Shown here piece by piece: positions 24,072-32,667 of a stretch of 64,000 nucleotides of DNA. Origin of the DNA: Erythrobacter sp047872805 (lineage in GTDB: Bacteria > Pseudomonadota > Alphaproteobacteria > Sphingomonadales > Sphingomonadaceae); the NCBI RefSeq assembly GCF_047872805.1, contig NZ_JBLQUK010000002.1:235123-299122 (forward strand). The letters are read 5' to 3'. Under the pieces are notes generated by a model. It was not told the DNA's origin and did no database searches. It was given only the letters and a program-made list of their open reading frames with translations. The translations under genes and the position numbers were made by a program. Every line of letters begins with the position of its first letter. Positions within the stretch are counted from its first letter, which is position 1.

Positions 24072-24144
24072 GATCTGAATTTCCCTTTTTGCACCACGAG
24101 ACGGGTTGGAATCTGGCGTCTCACTCGCCATTCTCAACCCCCTT

Positions 24145-24738
24145 ATGTCTCAATCACGATTCCATGGGCGGTATGCAACCGGCGAAAGGGTTTGCGAGCA
24201 TCCTGCTTGCAACGAAGCCGGGGAATTTCGTGCGCCGGGATACCGGCCAAACGGATTTGACGGGCCAGGAGAATGGCGCTGGCTTTGCCTGCAGCATGTG
24301 CGCGAATTCAACGCGGGCTATGATTGGTTCGAAGGGATGAGCGCGGAAGAAATCCTGATGGCGCAATCACCAGCAAGCGGCTGGCGCACCGAAAGTCCCA
24401 GCTTTTCAGCCCGCGCACAAGTCGATGGAATGCCGCGCTGGGCCGATTTCGTTGACCCGTTGGAAGCGATCTCTGCACGCGCGGGAGGCATTCGCAGCCA
24501 AGCTGAACGCGCATCGCGGATGGCCAGTGATGGTCGCTTTTCCAAGACTGAGGCTGAGGCGTTGGAGGTAATGGGCCTAGGCAGCGACACCGACCGCCGG
24601 CGGCTGCGGAGGCGCTATTCCGAACTGGTGCGCCGCTATCACCCCGACCGCAACGGCGGCGATCGCCGCTACGAGGCGCGGCTAGGAGCAGTGGTCGATG
24701 CGTATCAATTGCTCAGGAAGTGCGCAGCATTGGTTTAG
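24145..24738 (+). CDS. DnaJ (J domain) protein of the cobS-linked type
   Basis: A 197-residue protein whose J domain is at the C-terminus: EALEVMGLGSDTDRRRLRRR, then LVRRYHPDRNGGDRR with the HPD motif. The N-terminal half has two Cys-containing segments (CEHPACNEAGEFRAPGYR and WLCLQHVREFN) that look like a small zinc-binding unit. The start at 24145 is chosen; 24106 is in frame but overlaps bolA. In many alphaproteobacteria this gene sits between bolA and cobS; here cobS is 4.7 kb away. Confidence 0.88.
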   Translation: MSQSRFHGRYATGERVCEHPACNEAGEFRAPGYRPNGFDGPGEWRWLCLQHVREFNAGYDWFEGMSAEEILMAQSPASGWRTESPSFSARAQVDGMPRWADFVDPLEAISARAGGIRSQAERASRMASDGRFSKTEAEALEVMGLGSDTDRRRLRRRYSELVRRYHPDRNGGDRRYEARLGAVVDAYQLLRKCAALV

Positions 24739-24741
24739 GTC

Positions 24742-25416
24742 TTACCACAAGCCATTGGCGATCCGAGCCTGCCGCGCCAATTCGCGTTCGCTAGTGATCG
24801 GGATTGGCCCCTGCGACGGATAAGGTGGCAGCGCGCCGCCCGGCGTATAGGTTGCGATAACGGTGCCCTTGGCAGTTACCTTGTGTTCGGTCATTGTCAT
24901 TGTCGAAACCGGAGTGCCATTCCCCATCAGGCGCTTACCAGCACCAAGGATCACCGGATAGGTCATCGTAATCAGCGTGTCGATCAACCCGGCCGCCAGC
25001 AACGACGGATACAGCGTGCTCGATCCCTGAATAATCAACTTTGGCCCGTCCGTTGCTTTGAGCGCGGCAATATCATCAATGCTGCCTAGACGATGACTGT
25101 TTTGCCATTCGAGTGGCTGGTTGCCGGCGGTCAGGACATACTTGTTGGCTCGGTCAAAGGCTTCGCCCATTGCCGCGTTCTCGCCGTCCGCATACGGCCA
25201 ATAGGCAGCAAAAATATCATAGGTCCGACGTCCCAACAGAAGGTCATATTCGCCTGAAAACAGGGTGCCCAAGGTGTCATCGATCCCTTCGTCCCACAGT
25301 TTGAACACCCAGCCTCCTTCATCAAAGCCACCGGTCGGATCCTCGGTTGGCCCGCCGGGGGCCTGCATAACACCGTCGAGCGAAACGAACGCTGCTGCTG
25401 TGATGTGTCGAGCCAT
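24742..25416 (-). CDS. Dihydrofolate reductase-like (RibD C-terminal) protein
   Basis: A 224-residue protein with the DHFR/RibD reductase fold: HITAAAFVSLDGVMQAPGG at the start, LLLGRRTYDIFAAYWP in the middle and LIIQGSSTLYPSLLAAGLID near the nucleotide site. Members of this group are reductases of mostly unknown substrate. It is the last gene of a minus-strand series (DUF1428, VOC, GST, VOC, this gene) with 4-5 base gaps. Confidence 0.88.
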   Translation of the reverse strand: MARHITAAAFVSLDGVMQAPGGPTEDPTGGFDEGGWVFKLWDEGIDDTLGTLFSGEYDLLLGRRTYDIFAAYWPYADGENAAMGEAFDRANKYVLTAGNQPLEWQNSHRLGSIDDIAALKATDGPKLIIQGSSTLYPSLLAAGLIDTLITMTYPVILGAGKRLMGNGTPVSTMTMTEHKVTAKGTVIATYTPGGALPPYPSQGPIPITSERELARQARIANGLW

Positions 25417-25420
25417 GCTA

Positions 25421-25909
25421 TCAATCTTCCCCAGAAACAGCCGCCGCTATTGCGGCATGGTCGATCTTCACCATCGCCTGCATTGCAGCAAACACCCGGC
25501 CGCAAACTGCAGGATTGGAATGACCAAGCCCATCCATCAATATTCGCGGCACGATCTGCCAGCGCACGCCAAACCGGTCGCGGCACCAGCTGCACGCCAT
25601 TTCCGCGCCGCCATCGGCGGTCAGGGCGTTCCAATAGCGATCAGTTTCATCCTGATCGTCAGTGAACACCTGGAATGAAACCGCATCGGTGAAATCATTC
25701 TCGGTCTTGCCATTCAGGCCCATGAAGGGTTGGCCCAGCAGGGTGAAGCCGATGGTCAGTACATCGCCTGCCTTGCCTCCAGGATAGTCCGCAGGCGCCC
25801 GGTCAATGCGGCTTATTGTGCTGTTTGGGAACAAGCCGCAATACAGTTTGGCAGCCGCCTCAGCATCGCCTGCAAACCACAGGCAAGTGGCCATTTTTGC
25901 GTCAGCCAT
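25421..25909 (-). CDS. VOC family protein, PhnB-like
   Basis: A 162-residue protein. MATCLWFAGDAEAAAKLYCGLFPNS is the typical opening of the PhnB/3-demethylubiquinone methyltransferase-like branch of the vicinal oxygen chelate superfamily, with FTLLGQPFMGLNG, FTDAVSFQVFTDDQDE and WFGV-like WCRDRFGVRWQIVP following. The function is unknown; metal-dependent small-molecule chemistry is expected. The ATG at 25909 overlaps the preceding GST gene's stop by 8 bases, which argues for coupling. Confidence 0.88.
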   Translation of the reverse strand: MADAKMATCLWFAGDAEAAAKLYCGLFPNSTISRIDRAPADYPGGKAGDVLTIGFTLLGQPFMGLNGKTENDFTDAVSFQVFTDDQDETDRYWNALTADGGAEMACSWCRDRFGVRWQIVPRILMDGLGHSNPAVCGRVFAAMQAMVKIDHAAIAAAVSGED

Positions 25910-26549
25910 TGCCCGCTGCCTCTTCAATCAGTTTCGCATCAATCGCATTTGCCTCGGCATAGGCATGACGTTGAATCAGGCGTTCGACATAAGCTTTGAA
26001 GGCGGGTGTTTCGGGGATGGAGCCAAATCGCAATCCCCAGATAAACTGACAGCCGACATAGGTGTCTGCCATGGTGAATCGATTGCCCGCCGCAAAATCG
26101 TTGGTCTTGAGCCAGTCTTCCATCGCGCCAAGCGCCAGCTCGAGGCTACCGAAACCGGCCATCCCGGCGCGTTCGGGTGGGACTTCCCAGCCCATTGCCT
26201 GACCCACCACCGCCTGTTCCAGCGGCCCTGCGGCAAAGAACAACCAGCGGAAATAGGCGGCGCGTTCGTGGGAATCGGGCAGCAGGCCCGCCGCCGGATG
26301 CGTTTCTGCGAGATAATGGTTGATCGCCGCTGCTTCGGTGATGACGTGATCGTGGGTGGTTCCGTCTTCGCCCATATGATGATGCACCAATGCAGGCACC
26401 TTGTTCATGGGGTTGATAGATTTGAAACTTTCGGGACGGGTCGCCCAATCGAACACCACATGTTCGTAATCTGCGCTCGCCTCATGCAGGGACCAGCGTG
26501 AAATCTGACCACGGCTCATGGCGACAGTGTAAAACGTGAATTCGCTCAT
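25902..26549 (-). CDS. Glutathione S-transferase family protein
   Basis: A 215-residue protein. The N-terminal thioredoxin-like half contains MSRGQISRWSLHEASADYEHV, INPMNKVPALVHH with the cis-Pro, and ITEAAAINHYLAE with the Glu-Ala/Ser pair that binds the glutathione gamma-glutamyl end. The C-terminal helical half includes FAAGNRFTMADTYVG, the N-capping box of GSTs. It probably conjugates or reduces electrophiles. The start at 26549 is 4 bases after the preceding VOC gene. Confidence 0.92.
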   Translation of the reverse strand: MSEFTFYTVAMSRGQISRWSLHEASADYEHVVFDWATRPESFKSINPMNKVPALVHHHMGEDGTTHDHVITEAAAINHYLAETHPAAGLLPDSHERAAYFRWLFFAAGPLEQAVVGQAMGWEVPPERAGMAGFGSLELALGAMEDWLKTNDFAAGNRFTMADTYVGCQFIWGLRFGSIPETPAFKAYVERLIQRHAYAEANAIDAKLIEEAAGNG

Positions 26550-26553
26550 CGCT

Positions 26554-27363
26554 TCAATTTCCTTTACGGGGGCCGACAAGCCCGAAAATTGCGCCCTGCG
26601 GATCAAGACCGGTGAACGAGAATTCGCCGCCCGGAATTTCGGTCGGCTCCTGCAGCGCGGTGCCGTCGTGCGCCTTGGTGTATTCGACCGCCGCGTCAAT
26701 CTCGGGCACACGGAAATAGAATGTCCATGCGCTCATCGGCATACCGGGCATCATCGGCATGACAGCGCCGATCATGTGGCCGCGATCATCGCCGACATTC
26801 CAGAATTCGTATTGACCCAGTTCGCCCATGTCCATCGCTCCATCGGGCACCCAGCCGAATTGCGCGCCGTAAAATGCCTTGGCCGCCTCGGGCTCAGATG
26901 AAGCAAGTTCATTCCATGCGCAGTGTCCCACCATCGGTTCGTTAGCGGCGAAACTCCGGCTCTCGGCATCGGAAATTTCCGCCGGTGAGATTGGCAGCAT
27001 GACGTAAAACATCGCGCCCTGCGGATCGGCGAGGAAGGCGAGGCGACCGACGCCGGGAACGTCCCACGGGTGCATATGGATAGCACCGCCAGCCGCTTTG
27101 ATCGAGGCCACGCTAGCATCGACATCATCGACCGCGATATAGCCCAGCCAGGCAGAGCGGGCACCGCCGCTCACCATCTCCGGGGTCAGGGGCATGACGC
27201 CGCCGACTTCGGCGGTGGCCGAAGAGAACAGGCGGTAATCCATCTCTGGATTGCCGCTGTCCTTGAAAGTCCAGCCGATCAGGCCCGCATAGAATTTCTG
27301 CGCTGCGTCGGCATTGTCGGTCATCAATTCGTACCAGATGAAATCGCCCTGACGGTTCGCCAT
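26554..27363 (-). CDS. VOC family protein with two glyoxalase-like domains
   Basis: A 269-residue protein made of two consecutive VOC units: residues about 1-125 starting GDFIWYELMTDNADAAQKFYAG, and about 140-265 starting GHCAWNELASSEPEAAKAFYGA. Both open with the same H/FxWxEL...A..FY pattern, showing internal duplication. Such proteins are often annotated as glyoxalase/bleomycin resistance. The ATG at 27363 has an AAGGAG site. It follows the DUF1428 gene by 2 bases. Confidence 0.9.
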   Translation of the reverse strand: MANRQGDFIWYELMTDNADAAQKFYAGLIGWTFKDSGNPEMDYRLFSSATAEVGGVMPLTPEMVSGGARSAWLGYIAVDDVDASVASIKAAGGAIHMHPWDVPGVGRLAFLADPQGAMFYVMLPISPAEISDAESRSFAANEPMVGHCAWNELASSEPEAAKAFYGAQFGWVPDGAMDMGELGQYEFWNVGDDRGHMIGAVMPMMPGMPMSAWTFYFRVPEIDAAVEYTKAHDGTALQEPTEIPGGEFSFTGLDPQGAIFGLVGPRKGN

Positions 27364-27365
27364 CG

Positions 27366-27752
27366 TCAATCTCCTTTCAAGTCCATCACCGGTGAAAAAC
27401 CGCCGAAGATCATGCGTTTGCCATCAAAGGGCATGGGGTTCTTTGCCGGGTCCATGCGCGGGTCTGCCTGTTCGGGATGTTCCATCCATTCGGTCATCTT
27501 TGCAAAGGCCGCATCGCGCGTGGCCTTGTCGGGCCATTCGATCCAGCTGAAAGCGACGTCCTCTTCCGCGGTCGCTTTCACAGCCATGCGGAAATCGGTG
27601 GTCTTTCCCTCGGGCACATCGTCGCCCCAGCATTCTATCACTCGCAACGCACCCAGCTCCAGAAAGATGGGGTCGATTGTCCCTGCATGGTTGATGAATT
27701 CCTGCTTATTCGCCTTGGGCACGGCGATCACAAATCCGTCAATGTAGCTCAT
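27366..27752 (-). CDS. DUF1428 domain-containing protein
   Basis: A 128-residue protein with YIDGFVIAVPKANKQEFINHA at the start and MDPAKNPMPFDGKRMIFGGF at the end, the two conserved stretches of DUF1428 (dimeric alpha-beta barrel, function unknown). It is the first gene of the minus-strand detoxification-type operon, facing away from the HxlR regulator across a short promoter region. Operator-like repeats lie 48-84 bases upstream of its start, so HxlR control of the whole operon is likely. Confidence 0.9.
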   Translation of the reverse strand: MSYIDGFVIAVPKANKQEFINHAGTIDPIFLELGALRVIECWGDDVPEGKTTDFRMAVKATAEEDVAFSWIEWPDKATRDAAFAKMTEWMEHPEQADPRMDPAKNPMPFDGKRMIFGGFSPVMDLKGD

Positions 27753-27799
27753 CGCATCCTCTCCCATAGCGACTCGGCTTGACGATGATGCATGGTGAA

Positions 27800-27836
27800 G
27801 TTTACAAAAGCAACCATGAAGTTACTAAAAGATACC
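27800..27836. promoter_or_regulatory. Two tandem operator-like sites at the start of the HxlR regulator gene
   Basis: GTTTACAAAAGCAACC (27800-27815) and GTTACTAAAAGATACC (27821-27836) agree at 11 of 16 positions and begin 21 bases apart, two DNA turns. Each is an imperfect palindrome of the sort HxlR dimers bind. They sit between the regulator's likely start and the divergent DUF1428 operon, which fits joint control and autoregulation. That HxlR binds here is an inference. Confidence 0.5.
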
Positions 27837-28499
27837 ACGTTGCATGGCAGATGGTACGATGACGCGTGTGGCACGGCCTTTGGTCTTGAACTGATCGGCG
27901 AGCGTTGGAGCTTGCTCGTTGTGCGTGAACTTATGCTTGGACCAAGGCGGTTTTCGGACCTCCGTGCCAGTCTGCCTTCAATTAGCGCCAAAGTGCTAAC
28001 CGAACGACTTGCCGGGTTGGAGGCCAATGGTCTGCTGCGCCGGACGACGCTTGCCGCGCTGGCCTCGGTGCAGGTCTACGAGCTTACACAATGGGGCTAT
28101 GCCGCCGAGCCGTTGCTGCAGGAACTCGGGCGCTGGGCGGCGATGTCGAGCGGACATGATCCGTTGCTGCCGCTTTCGCCGGTGTCGCTGATGCTATCGC
28201 TACGCACGATGTTCGATCCCGAAAAGGCGGTTGGGCTGGAGGCGCGAATTGGCTTCATTGTTGCCGGGGAGGAGTTTCTCGTTGAGACGGCTGAGGGAAG
28301 GTTGCCGGTCCGGCGCGGATCGTCCGATTTAGGTGAGGCGGTATTCATTGCGCCTGCTGCGCCAGTGCTGGCTGCCTTGCTTTATGCCGACGTCTCGGTC
28401 GAGGAGCTTGAGCTCGATGCTGGTCTCGAGATTCGCGGTGATCGCGGTCTGGCGCAGCGGTTTGCGGCGATGTTCGAACTGCCGCCAAAGCTCGCCTGA
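27816..28499 (+). CDS. HxlR family transcriptional regulator
   Basis: A 227-residue regulator (start at 27816; 27792 would add 8 residues). The winged helix is ACGTAFGLELIGERWSLLVV, RELMLGPRRFSDLRASLPSI, SAKVLTERLAGLEANGLL. Most HxlR proteins end after about 120 residues; this one has a further 110-residue C-terminal domain (FDPEKAVGLEARIGFIVAGEEF and on), similar to an SCP2/sterol-carrier-like sensor region, which may bind a ligand. It is divergent from the DUF1428-VOC-GST-VOC-reductase operon and probably controls it. Confidence 0.9.
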   Translation: MKLLKDTTLHGRWYDDACGTAFGLELIGERWSLLVVRELMLGPRRFSDLRASLPSISAKVLTERLAGLEANGLLRRTTLAALASVQVYELTQWGYAAEPLLQELGRWAAMSSGHDPLLPLSPVSLMLSLRTMFDPEKAVGLEARIGFIVAGEEFLVETAEGRLPVRRGSSDLGEAVFIAPAAPVLAALLYADVSVEELELDAGLEIRGDRGLAQRFAAMFELPPKLA

Positions 28500-29336
28500 T
28501 TATTGCCTAAAGGCCCAGCGCAATGTCCGGCCCATTCCCCATGTGGCGGCGCGTGCCGGAAGCGCGGTAAGCAACGGACGTTGCAGTCGCAGCATCTGGC
28601 GTGCGAAGGGCGGCAGCATAGCGACCGCTTCCGCGCCAATCACGCTTTGCAGCGCGGGCGGTGTGCCCTTGGGTCGCTGGCTTAGCACCAGTTGCGCCAC
28701 TTCGCGCGCGGCGGGCGAGGCTCGCAAATCGCTGCGCAATTCGCGGAAAATCACATCGGCTTCGTTGCAGCTTTCGGGAACGGGGTCTGCGCCCAGCGCG
28801 CGGGCGATGACGGCAAACTGTCGGTAATATTCGTCGCGCTCGGCAAATGGCATGTCGGGTCGCACATGGCGCAAGTACCCTGCAAGGAAGCTTTGCGCTT
28901 CGGTCACATGAACCCAGGCCAGGGTCCGTGGATTGGAAGCGTCGTAGCGCGCACCGTCCGGAAGGTGCCCGCCAACCTTTGCGTGTATGCGATTAACCCG
29001 GTCGATGGCCTTCATTGCATCATCGCGTTGGCCAAAGGTGGTGACCGCAATAAACCGTGCGGTGCGTTGTAGCCGCCCGTGCATGTCCTCACGAAAGTTG
29101 GAATGATCGAGCACGCCTTGCAACGCTTCGGGGTGGAGCATTTGAAGCAGAAGCCCGCGAATTCCCCCGGTCATCATCCCAACAATATCGGCGTGGACCT
29201 TGCGGATCGGCGTGTCCTTGGCGAACAGCGCATCGTCGGAAGGCGGCACCGGCTGCTGCCCACTTTTTGTGTCGTTGAAGACTCCTCGCACCTGATCGAC
29301 GAGTTTCAAGCGCAAGGATTCGATTGGATCCGCCAT
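28500..29336 (-). CDS. DUF2236 protein (oxygenase MpaB family)
   Basis: A 278-residue protein of the latex-clearing/MpaB-like DUF2236 group. Typical landmarks are GGIRGLLLQMLHPEALQGVLDHSNF, the R-x-TA-x-F-I-x-V-T-F-G-like RTARFIAVTTFGQRDDA, and NPRTLAWVHVTEAQSFLAGY with a conserved His. Some relatives bind heme b and act as oxygenases. The ATG at 29336 (MADPIESLRLKLVDQ) is chosen over 29393. It is tail-to-tail with the HxlR gene (adjacent stop codons) and divergent from cobS. Confidence 0.87.
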   Translation of the reverse strand: MADPIESLRLKLVDQVRGVFNDTKSGQQPVPPSDDALFAKDTPIRKVHADIVGMMTGGIRGLLLQMLHPEALQGVLDHSNFREDMHGRLQRTARFIAVTTFGQRDDAMKAIDRVNRIHAKVGGHLPDGARYDASNPRTLAWVHVTEAQSFLAGYLRHVRPDMPFAERDEYYRQFAVIARALGADPVPESCNEADVIFRELRSDLRASPAAREVAQLVLSQRPKGTPPALQSVIGAEAVAMLPPFARQMLRLQRPLLTALPARAATWGMGRTLRWAFRQ

Positions 29337-29451
29337 TGCCAGCAAAGTAAGCGCACCGACACAGCAATACGAGCGTTTGCAGGGCACTTGCAAAAATAGC
29401 AGGGGCGAGCCGCTTGCAGCCGCCGCCGAGCCGTTCTAACCGGGGCGCGTA

Positions 29452-30441
29452 ATGAACTCACACGCCTCCAAAGAATTCGCCGGCGCCAGCGCCATTCCCT
29501 CGCAGCCCGACACAGTGGTCGATGTGCGTGACACATTCGGCATTGATGTCGATTGGCAGGTGCCCGCGTTCCAATCGAACGACGAACACGTGCCGGAACG
29601 CGATGACAGCTATGTCTTTGATCCCGACACCACCTTAGCGATCCTCGCTGGCTTTGCGCACAATCGCCGGGTCATGGTGCAGGGCTATCACGGCACAGGC
29701 AAATCCACTCATATTGAACAGGTCGCGGCGCGGCTGGGCTGGCCCAGCATCCGCGTCAATCTGGACGCGCATATCAGCCGCATTGATCTGGTCGGGCGTG
29801 ATGCGATTGTGCTGAAAGACGGCTTGCAAGTCACCGAGTTCAAGGAAGGCATTCTGCCGTGGGCGCTCCAGCACCCGGTTGCCTTGACCTTTGACGAATA
29901 CGATGCAGGCCGCCCGGACGTGATGTTTGTGATCCAGCGTATACTGGAATTTGATGGTCGCTTGACCCTGCTAGATCAGAACCGGGTGATTACGCCGAAT
30001 CCTTGGTTCCGCCTGTTTGCGACTACCAACACCGTTGGGCTGGGCGATACCAGCGGGCTTTATCACGGCACGCAGGCGATCAATCAGGCGCAGATGGACC
30101 GCTGGAACATAGTTGTCGCGCTCAATTACCTGCCAGCTGAAACCGAACAGCGCATAGTCAAATCGAAAACGCCCGATACCGACGACAAGCTGATCGCGGA
30201 CATGGTGAAGGTTGCCGAGCTGACTCGTCAGGGTTTCATGAATGGCGACATCTCCACAGTGATGAGCCCGCGCACAGTGATCACTTGGGCGCAGAACGCC
30301 GAGATATTCAATTCGGTCGGGTTTGCCTTCCGCCTCTCGTTCCTCAACAAATGCGATGAGGCCGAGCGGACATTGGTCAGCGAATATTATCAACGGGTGT
30401 TTGGCGAAGACCTGCCCGAAGGCGCGGCAAAGGGAGGCTGA
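29452..30441 (+). CDS. cobS: CobS-type AAA+ ATPase (cobaltochelatase subunit)
   Basis: A 329-residue MoxR/CobS-class AAA+ protein. MVQGYHGTGKSTHIEQVAAR is Walker A, VALTFDEYDAGRPDVMFVIQ is Walker B, FRLFATTNTVGLGDTSGLYHG is the sensor 1 and CobS-specific loop. In aerobic cobalamin synthesis CobS works with CobT and CobN to insert cobalt into hydrogenobyrinate diamide. Length and motifs match CobS closely. No cobT follows: the next gene is a penicillin-binding protein. The cobS-dnaJ-bolA linkage seen in related bacteria is interrupted by a block of about 4.7 kb. Confidence 0.92.
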   Translation: MNSHASKEFAGASAIPSQPDTVVDVRDTFGIDVDWQVPAFQSNDEHVPERDDSYVFDPDTTLAILAGFAHNRRVMVQGYHGTGKSTHIEQVAARLGWPSIRVNLDAHISRIDLVGRDAIVLKDGLQVTEFKEGILPWALQHPVALTFDEYDAGRPDVMFVIQRILEFDGRLTLLDQNRVITPNPWFRLFATTNTVGLGDTSGLYHGTQAINQAQMDRWNIVVALNYLPAETEQRIVKSKTPDTDDKLIADMVKVAELTRQGFMNGDISTVMSPRTVITWAQNAEIFNSVGFAFRLSFLNKCDEAERTLVSEYYQRVFGEDLPEGAAKGG

Positions 30442-30487
30442 AAGCCCGCTTGCTTAGAAGTGTCCTAGGCTGCTAACACAGTATTCC

Positions 30488-32638
30488 ATGGCGCTTTTTG
30501 AACGATTCTGGAGACGTTTCGCACCTGCGGCCCCCGGTGATGGGGAAAGCGGGTTTTACGCGCTTTACGAAAGTCAGCGCCCGCTAGATCCCGACGAAGA
30601 TGCCGTCGGTTTCCGCCCCGCCGGTTCGCCCGATTTTGCCACTTGGGATGCGCGGCTTTCGCAGCTTGACGATCAGGTAGTGCGCGAGGAGCGTCGGCGC
30701 CTGCCGTGGTGGACGCGCGAATATTGGCGCGGACGTCGCAAGCGATGGTGGGCAGTGCGGATCGTGGCGGCGATGCTGGCTGCGTTTTTCGTCCTGTTCG
30801 CGTGGCTGGCCATCACCGCGCCGCTCTCCAAAAGCCTGGAACCCATTGCCGCACCGCAGGTCACCCTGCTCGCCAGCGATGGCACGCCGATTGCGCGCAG
30901 CGGTGCGATTGTCGATGCGCCGGTGGAAGTGGCGAAATTGCCCCCGCATGTCGTGCAGGCGTTTCTCGCGATTGAGGACCGGCGGTTCTATTCGCATTGG
31001 GGGGTCGATCCGCGCGGGATCGCTCGCGCGGCTTGGACCGGGCGCGGCGGGGGGAGCACGATCACGCAGCAGCTTGCCAAATTCACATTCCTCACCCCCG
31101 AACAAAGCCTGTCGCGCAAGGCCCGCGAAGCCTTGATCGCGTTCTGGATCGAAGGATGGCTGAACAAGGACCAGATCCTAGAACGCTATCTTTCAAACGC
31201 CTATTTCGGCGACAATCAATATGGATTGCGCGCCGCCAGCCTGCATTATTTCTATCGCCAGCCTGAAAATCTGTTGCCGCATCAGGCCGCGATGCTCGCG
31301 GGATTGTTGCAGGCCCCGTCACGTTATGCGCCGACCAAGCATTACGACCGGGCAAAGGCGAGGATGGATATGGTGATCGCGGCGATGGTGGAGGTGGGGT
31401 ATTTGAGCCAGGCAGAGGCTGACGCGCTGCCCGATCCGCGGCTGGATGTGCGCGCGCGCAACGACTTACCGACGGGCACATATTTCGCTGATTGGGCGCT
31501 GCCGATGGCGCGCGACGGGCTGGAGACAGGCTATGCCCGGCAGGTTGTGCCAACGACCCTCGATTCGCAGCTTCAGGCGCTCGCCAGCCGGGTGACATCG
31601 CGGGCGGCACTGGGCAATGCGCAGGTGGCTTTGGTGGCAATGCGCCCAACCGGCGAAGTGGTGGCGATGGTGGGGGGCAAGGATTACGCCGCATCGCCCT
31701 TTAATCGCGCAACACAGGCGCGGCGGCAGCCGGGTTCGACCTTCAAACTGTTCGTCTATCTCGCCGCGCTTGAAGCCGGGTGGAGCCCCGCTGACACGAT
31801 TGACAACACTGCGATCGAAGCGGGTTCCTATCGCCCCAAAAATGCGCGCGAGCGTTATTCCGACCTCATCACCCTCGAAGATGCCTTTGCCACATCCAGC
31901 AACGTTGCCGCTGTGCGGTTGTTCAACGAGATCGGCAGCGAAAGGGTGATCCGCACTGCGCGATCGCTGGGGGTGACATCACCCCTGGCAGAAGGCGACC
32001 CCAGCCTTGCGCTGGGAACATCGACGATGACCTTGCTTGAATTGACAGCGGCCTATGCCGGGATCGCGGCAAACCAGTTTCCCGTGCGACCCCGAGCGTT
32101 CGCGCAAGAGGAGCAAGGGTGGTGGGAATGGCTCACCGCGCGTGAGGACAGCGCATCGCAGCGCAACCATGAGGCTATCGAACAGATGCTGCGCGCCGCG
32201 ATTAATCGCGGCACGGGCGAAGCGGCGGAACTGCCGATCGCCAATTTCGGCAAGACCGGGACGACCCAGAATTACCGCGACGCGCTGTTCGTCGGATATG
32301 CGGGTGATTTGGTGGTGGGCGTGTGGGTCGGCAATGATGACAATTCACCGCTCGACCGCGTGACCGGCGGGGGATTGCCTGCGCGGATATGGAAAGACTT
32401 CATGCGGAGCGCCTTGGCTTTGCCAGCGCCTAAACCCAGCGCTGCGCCCGATCCGCAGGGTCCGGTTCAGCCGCTCGATATCGACATCGAGGAAGGCGAG
32501 GAGATACCTTTGGGCGAAGACGGCACAAGCTTGAGGGTGGAAGAGGATGGGTTGATCCTGTCGCAGGACGGCGTGCCGATTGAAATCCGGCTGGATGAAA
32601 GCGGGATCAGAGTTGAACCCACCGAACCTCCAGATTAG
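30488..32638 (+). CDS. Class A penicillin-binding protein (glycosyltransferase and transpeptidase)
   Basis: A 716-residue cell-wall synthase. After a charged cytoplasmic stretch of about 85 residues comes one membrane helix (IVAAMLAAFFVLFAWLAI). The glycosyltransferase (GT51) domain has IEDRRFYSHWG with catalytic Glu near residue 163 and GGGSTITQQLAK. The transpeptidase domain has SxxK in PGSTFKLF (Ser near 417), SSN in TSSNVAAVRL and KTGT in FGKTGTTQNYRDALF (Lys near 589). The C-terminal tail after residue 640 is acidic and proline-rich. It polymerises glycan strands and cross-links peptides in the periplasm. It sits 46 bases after cobS with no functional link evident. Confidence 0.95.
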   Translation: MALFERFWRRFAPAAPGDGESGFYALYESQRPLDPDEDAVGFRPAGSPDFATWDARLSQLDDQVVREERRRLPWWTREYWRGRRKRWWAVRIVAAMLAAFFVLFAWLAITAPLSKSLEPIAAPQVTLLASDGTPIARSGAIVDAPVEVAKLPPHVVQAFLAIEDRRFYSHWGVDPRGIARAAWTGRGGGSTITQQLAKFTFLTPEQSLSRKAREALIAFWIEGWLNKDQILERYLSNAYFGDNQYGLRAASLHYFYRQPENLLPHQAAMLAGLLQAPSRYAPTKHYDRAKARMDMVIAAMVEVGYLSQAEADALPDPRLDVRARNDLPTGTYFADWALPMARDGLETGYARQVVPTTLDSQLQALASRVTSRAALGNAQVALVAMRPTGEVVAMVGGKDYAASPFNRATQARRQPGSTFKLFVYLAALEAGWSPADTIDNTAIEAGSYRPKNARERYSDLITLEDAFATSSNVAAVRLFNEIGSERVIRTARSLGVTSPLAEGDPSLALGTSTMTLLELTAAYAGIAANQFPVRPRAFAQEEQGWWEWLTAREDSASQRNHEAIEQMLRAAINRGTGEAAELPIANFGKTGTTQNYRDALFVGYAGDLVVGVWVGNDDNSPLDRVTGGGLPARIWKDFMRSALALPAPKPSAAPDPQGPVQPLDIDIEEGEEIPLGEDGTSLRVEEDGLILSQDGVPIEIRLDESGIRVEPTEPPD

Positions 32639-32667
32639 CCACCAGAAGCGCTGTCCGACCCGAACGC

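Noticed and set aside
30488..32638. Considered whether the gene after cobS is cobT
   Set aside because: It has complete GT51 and transpeptidase motifs and no VWA domain.
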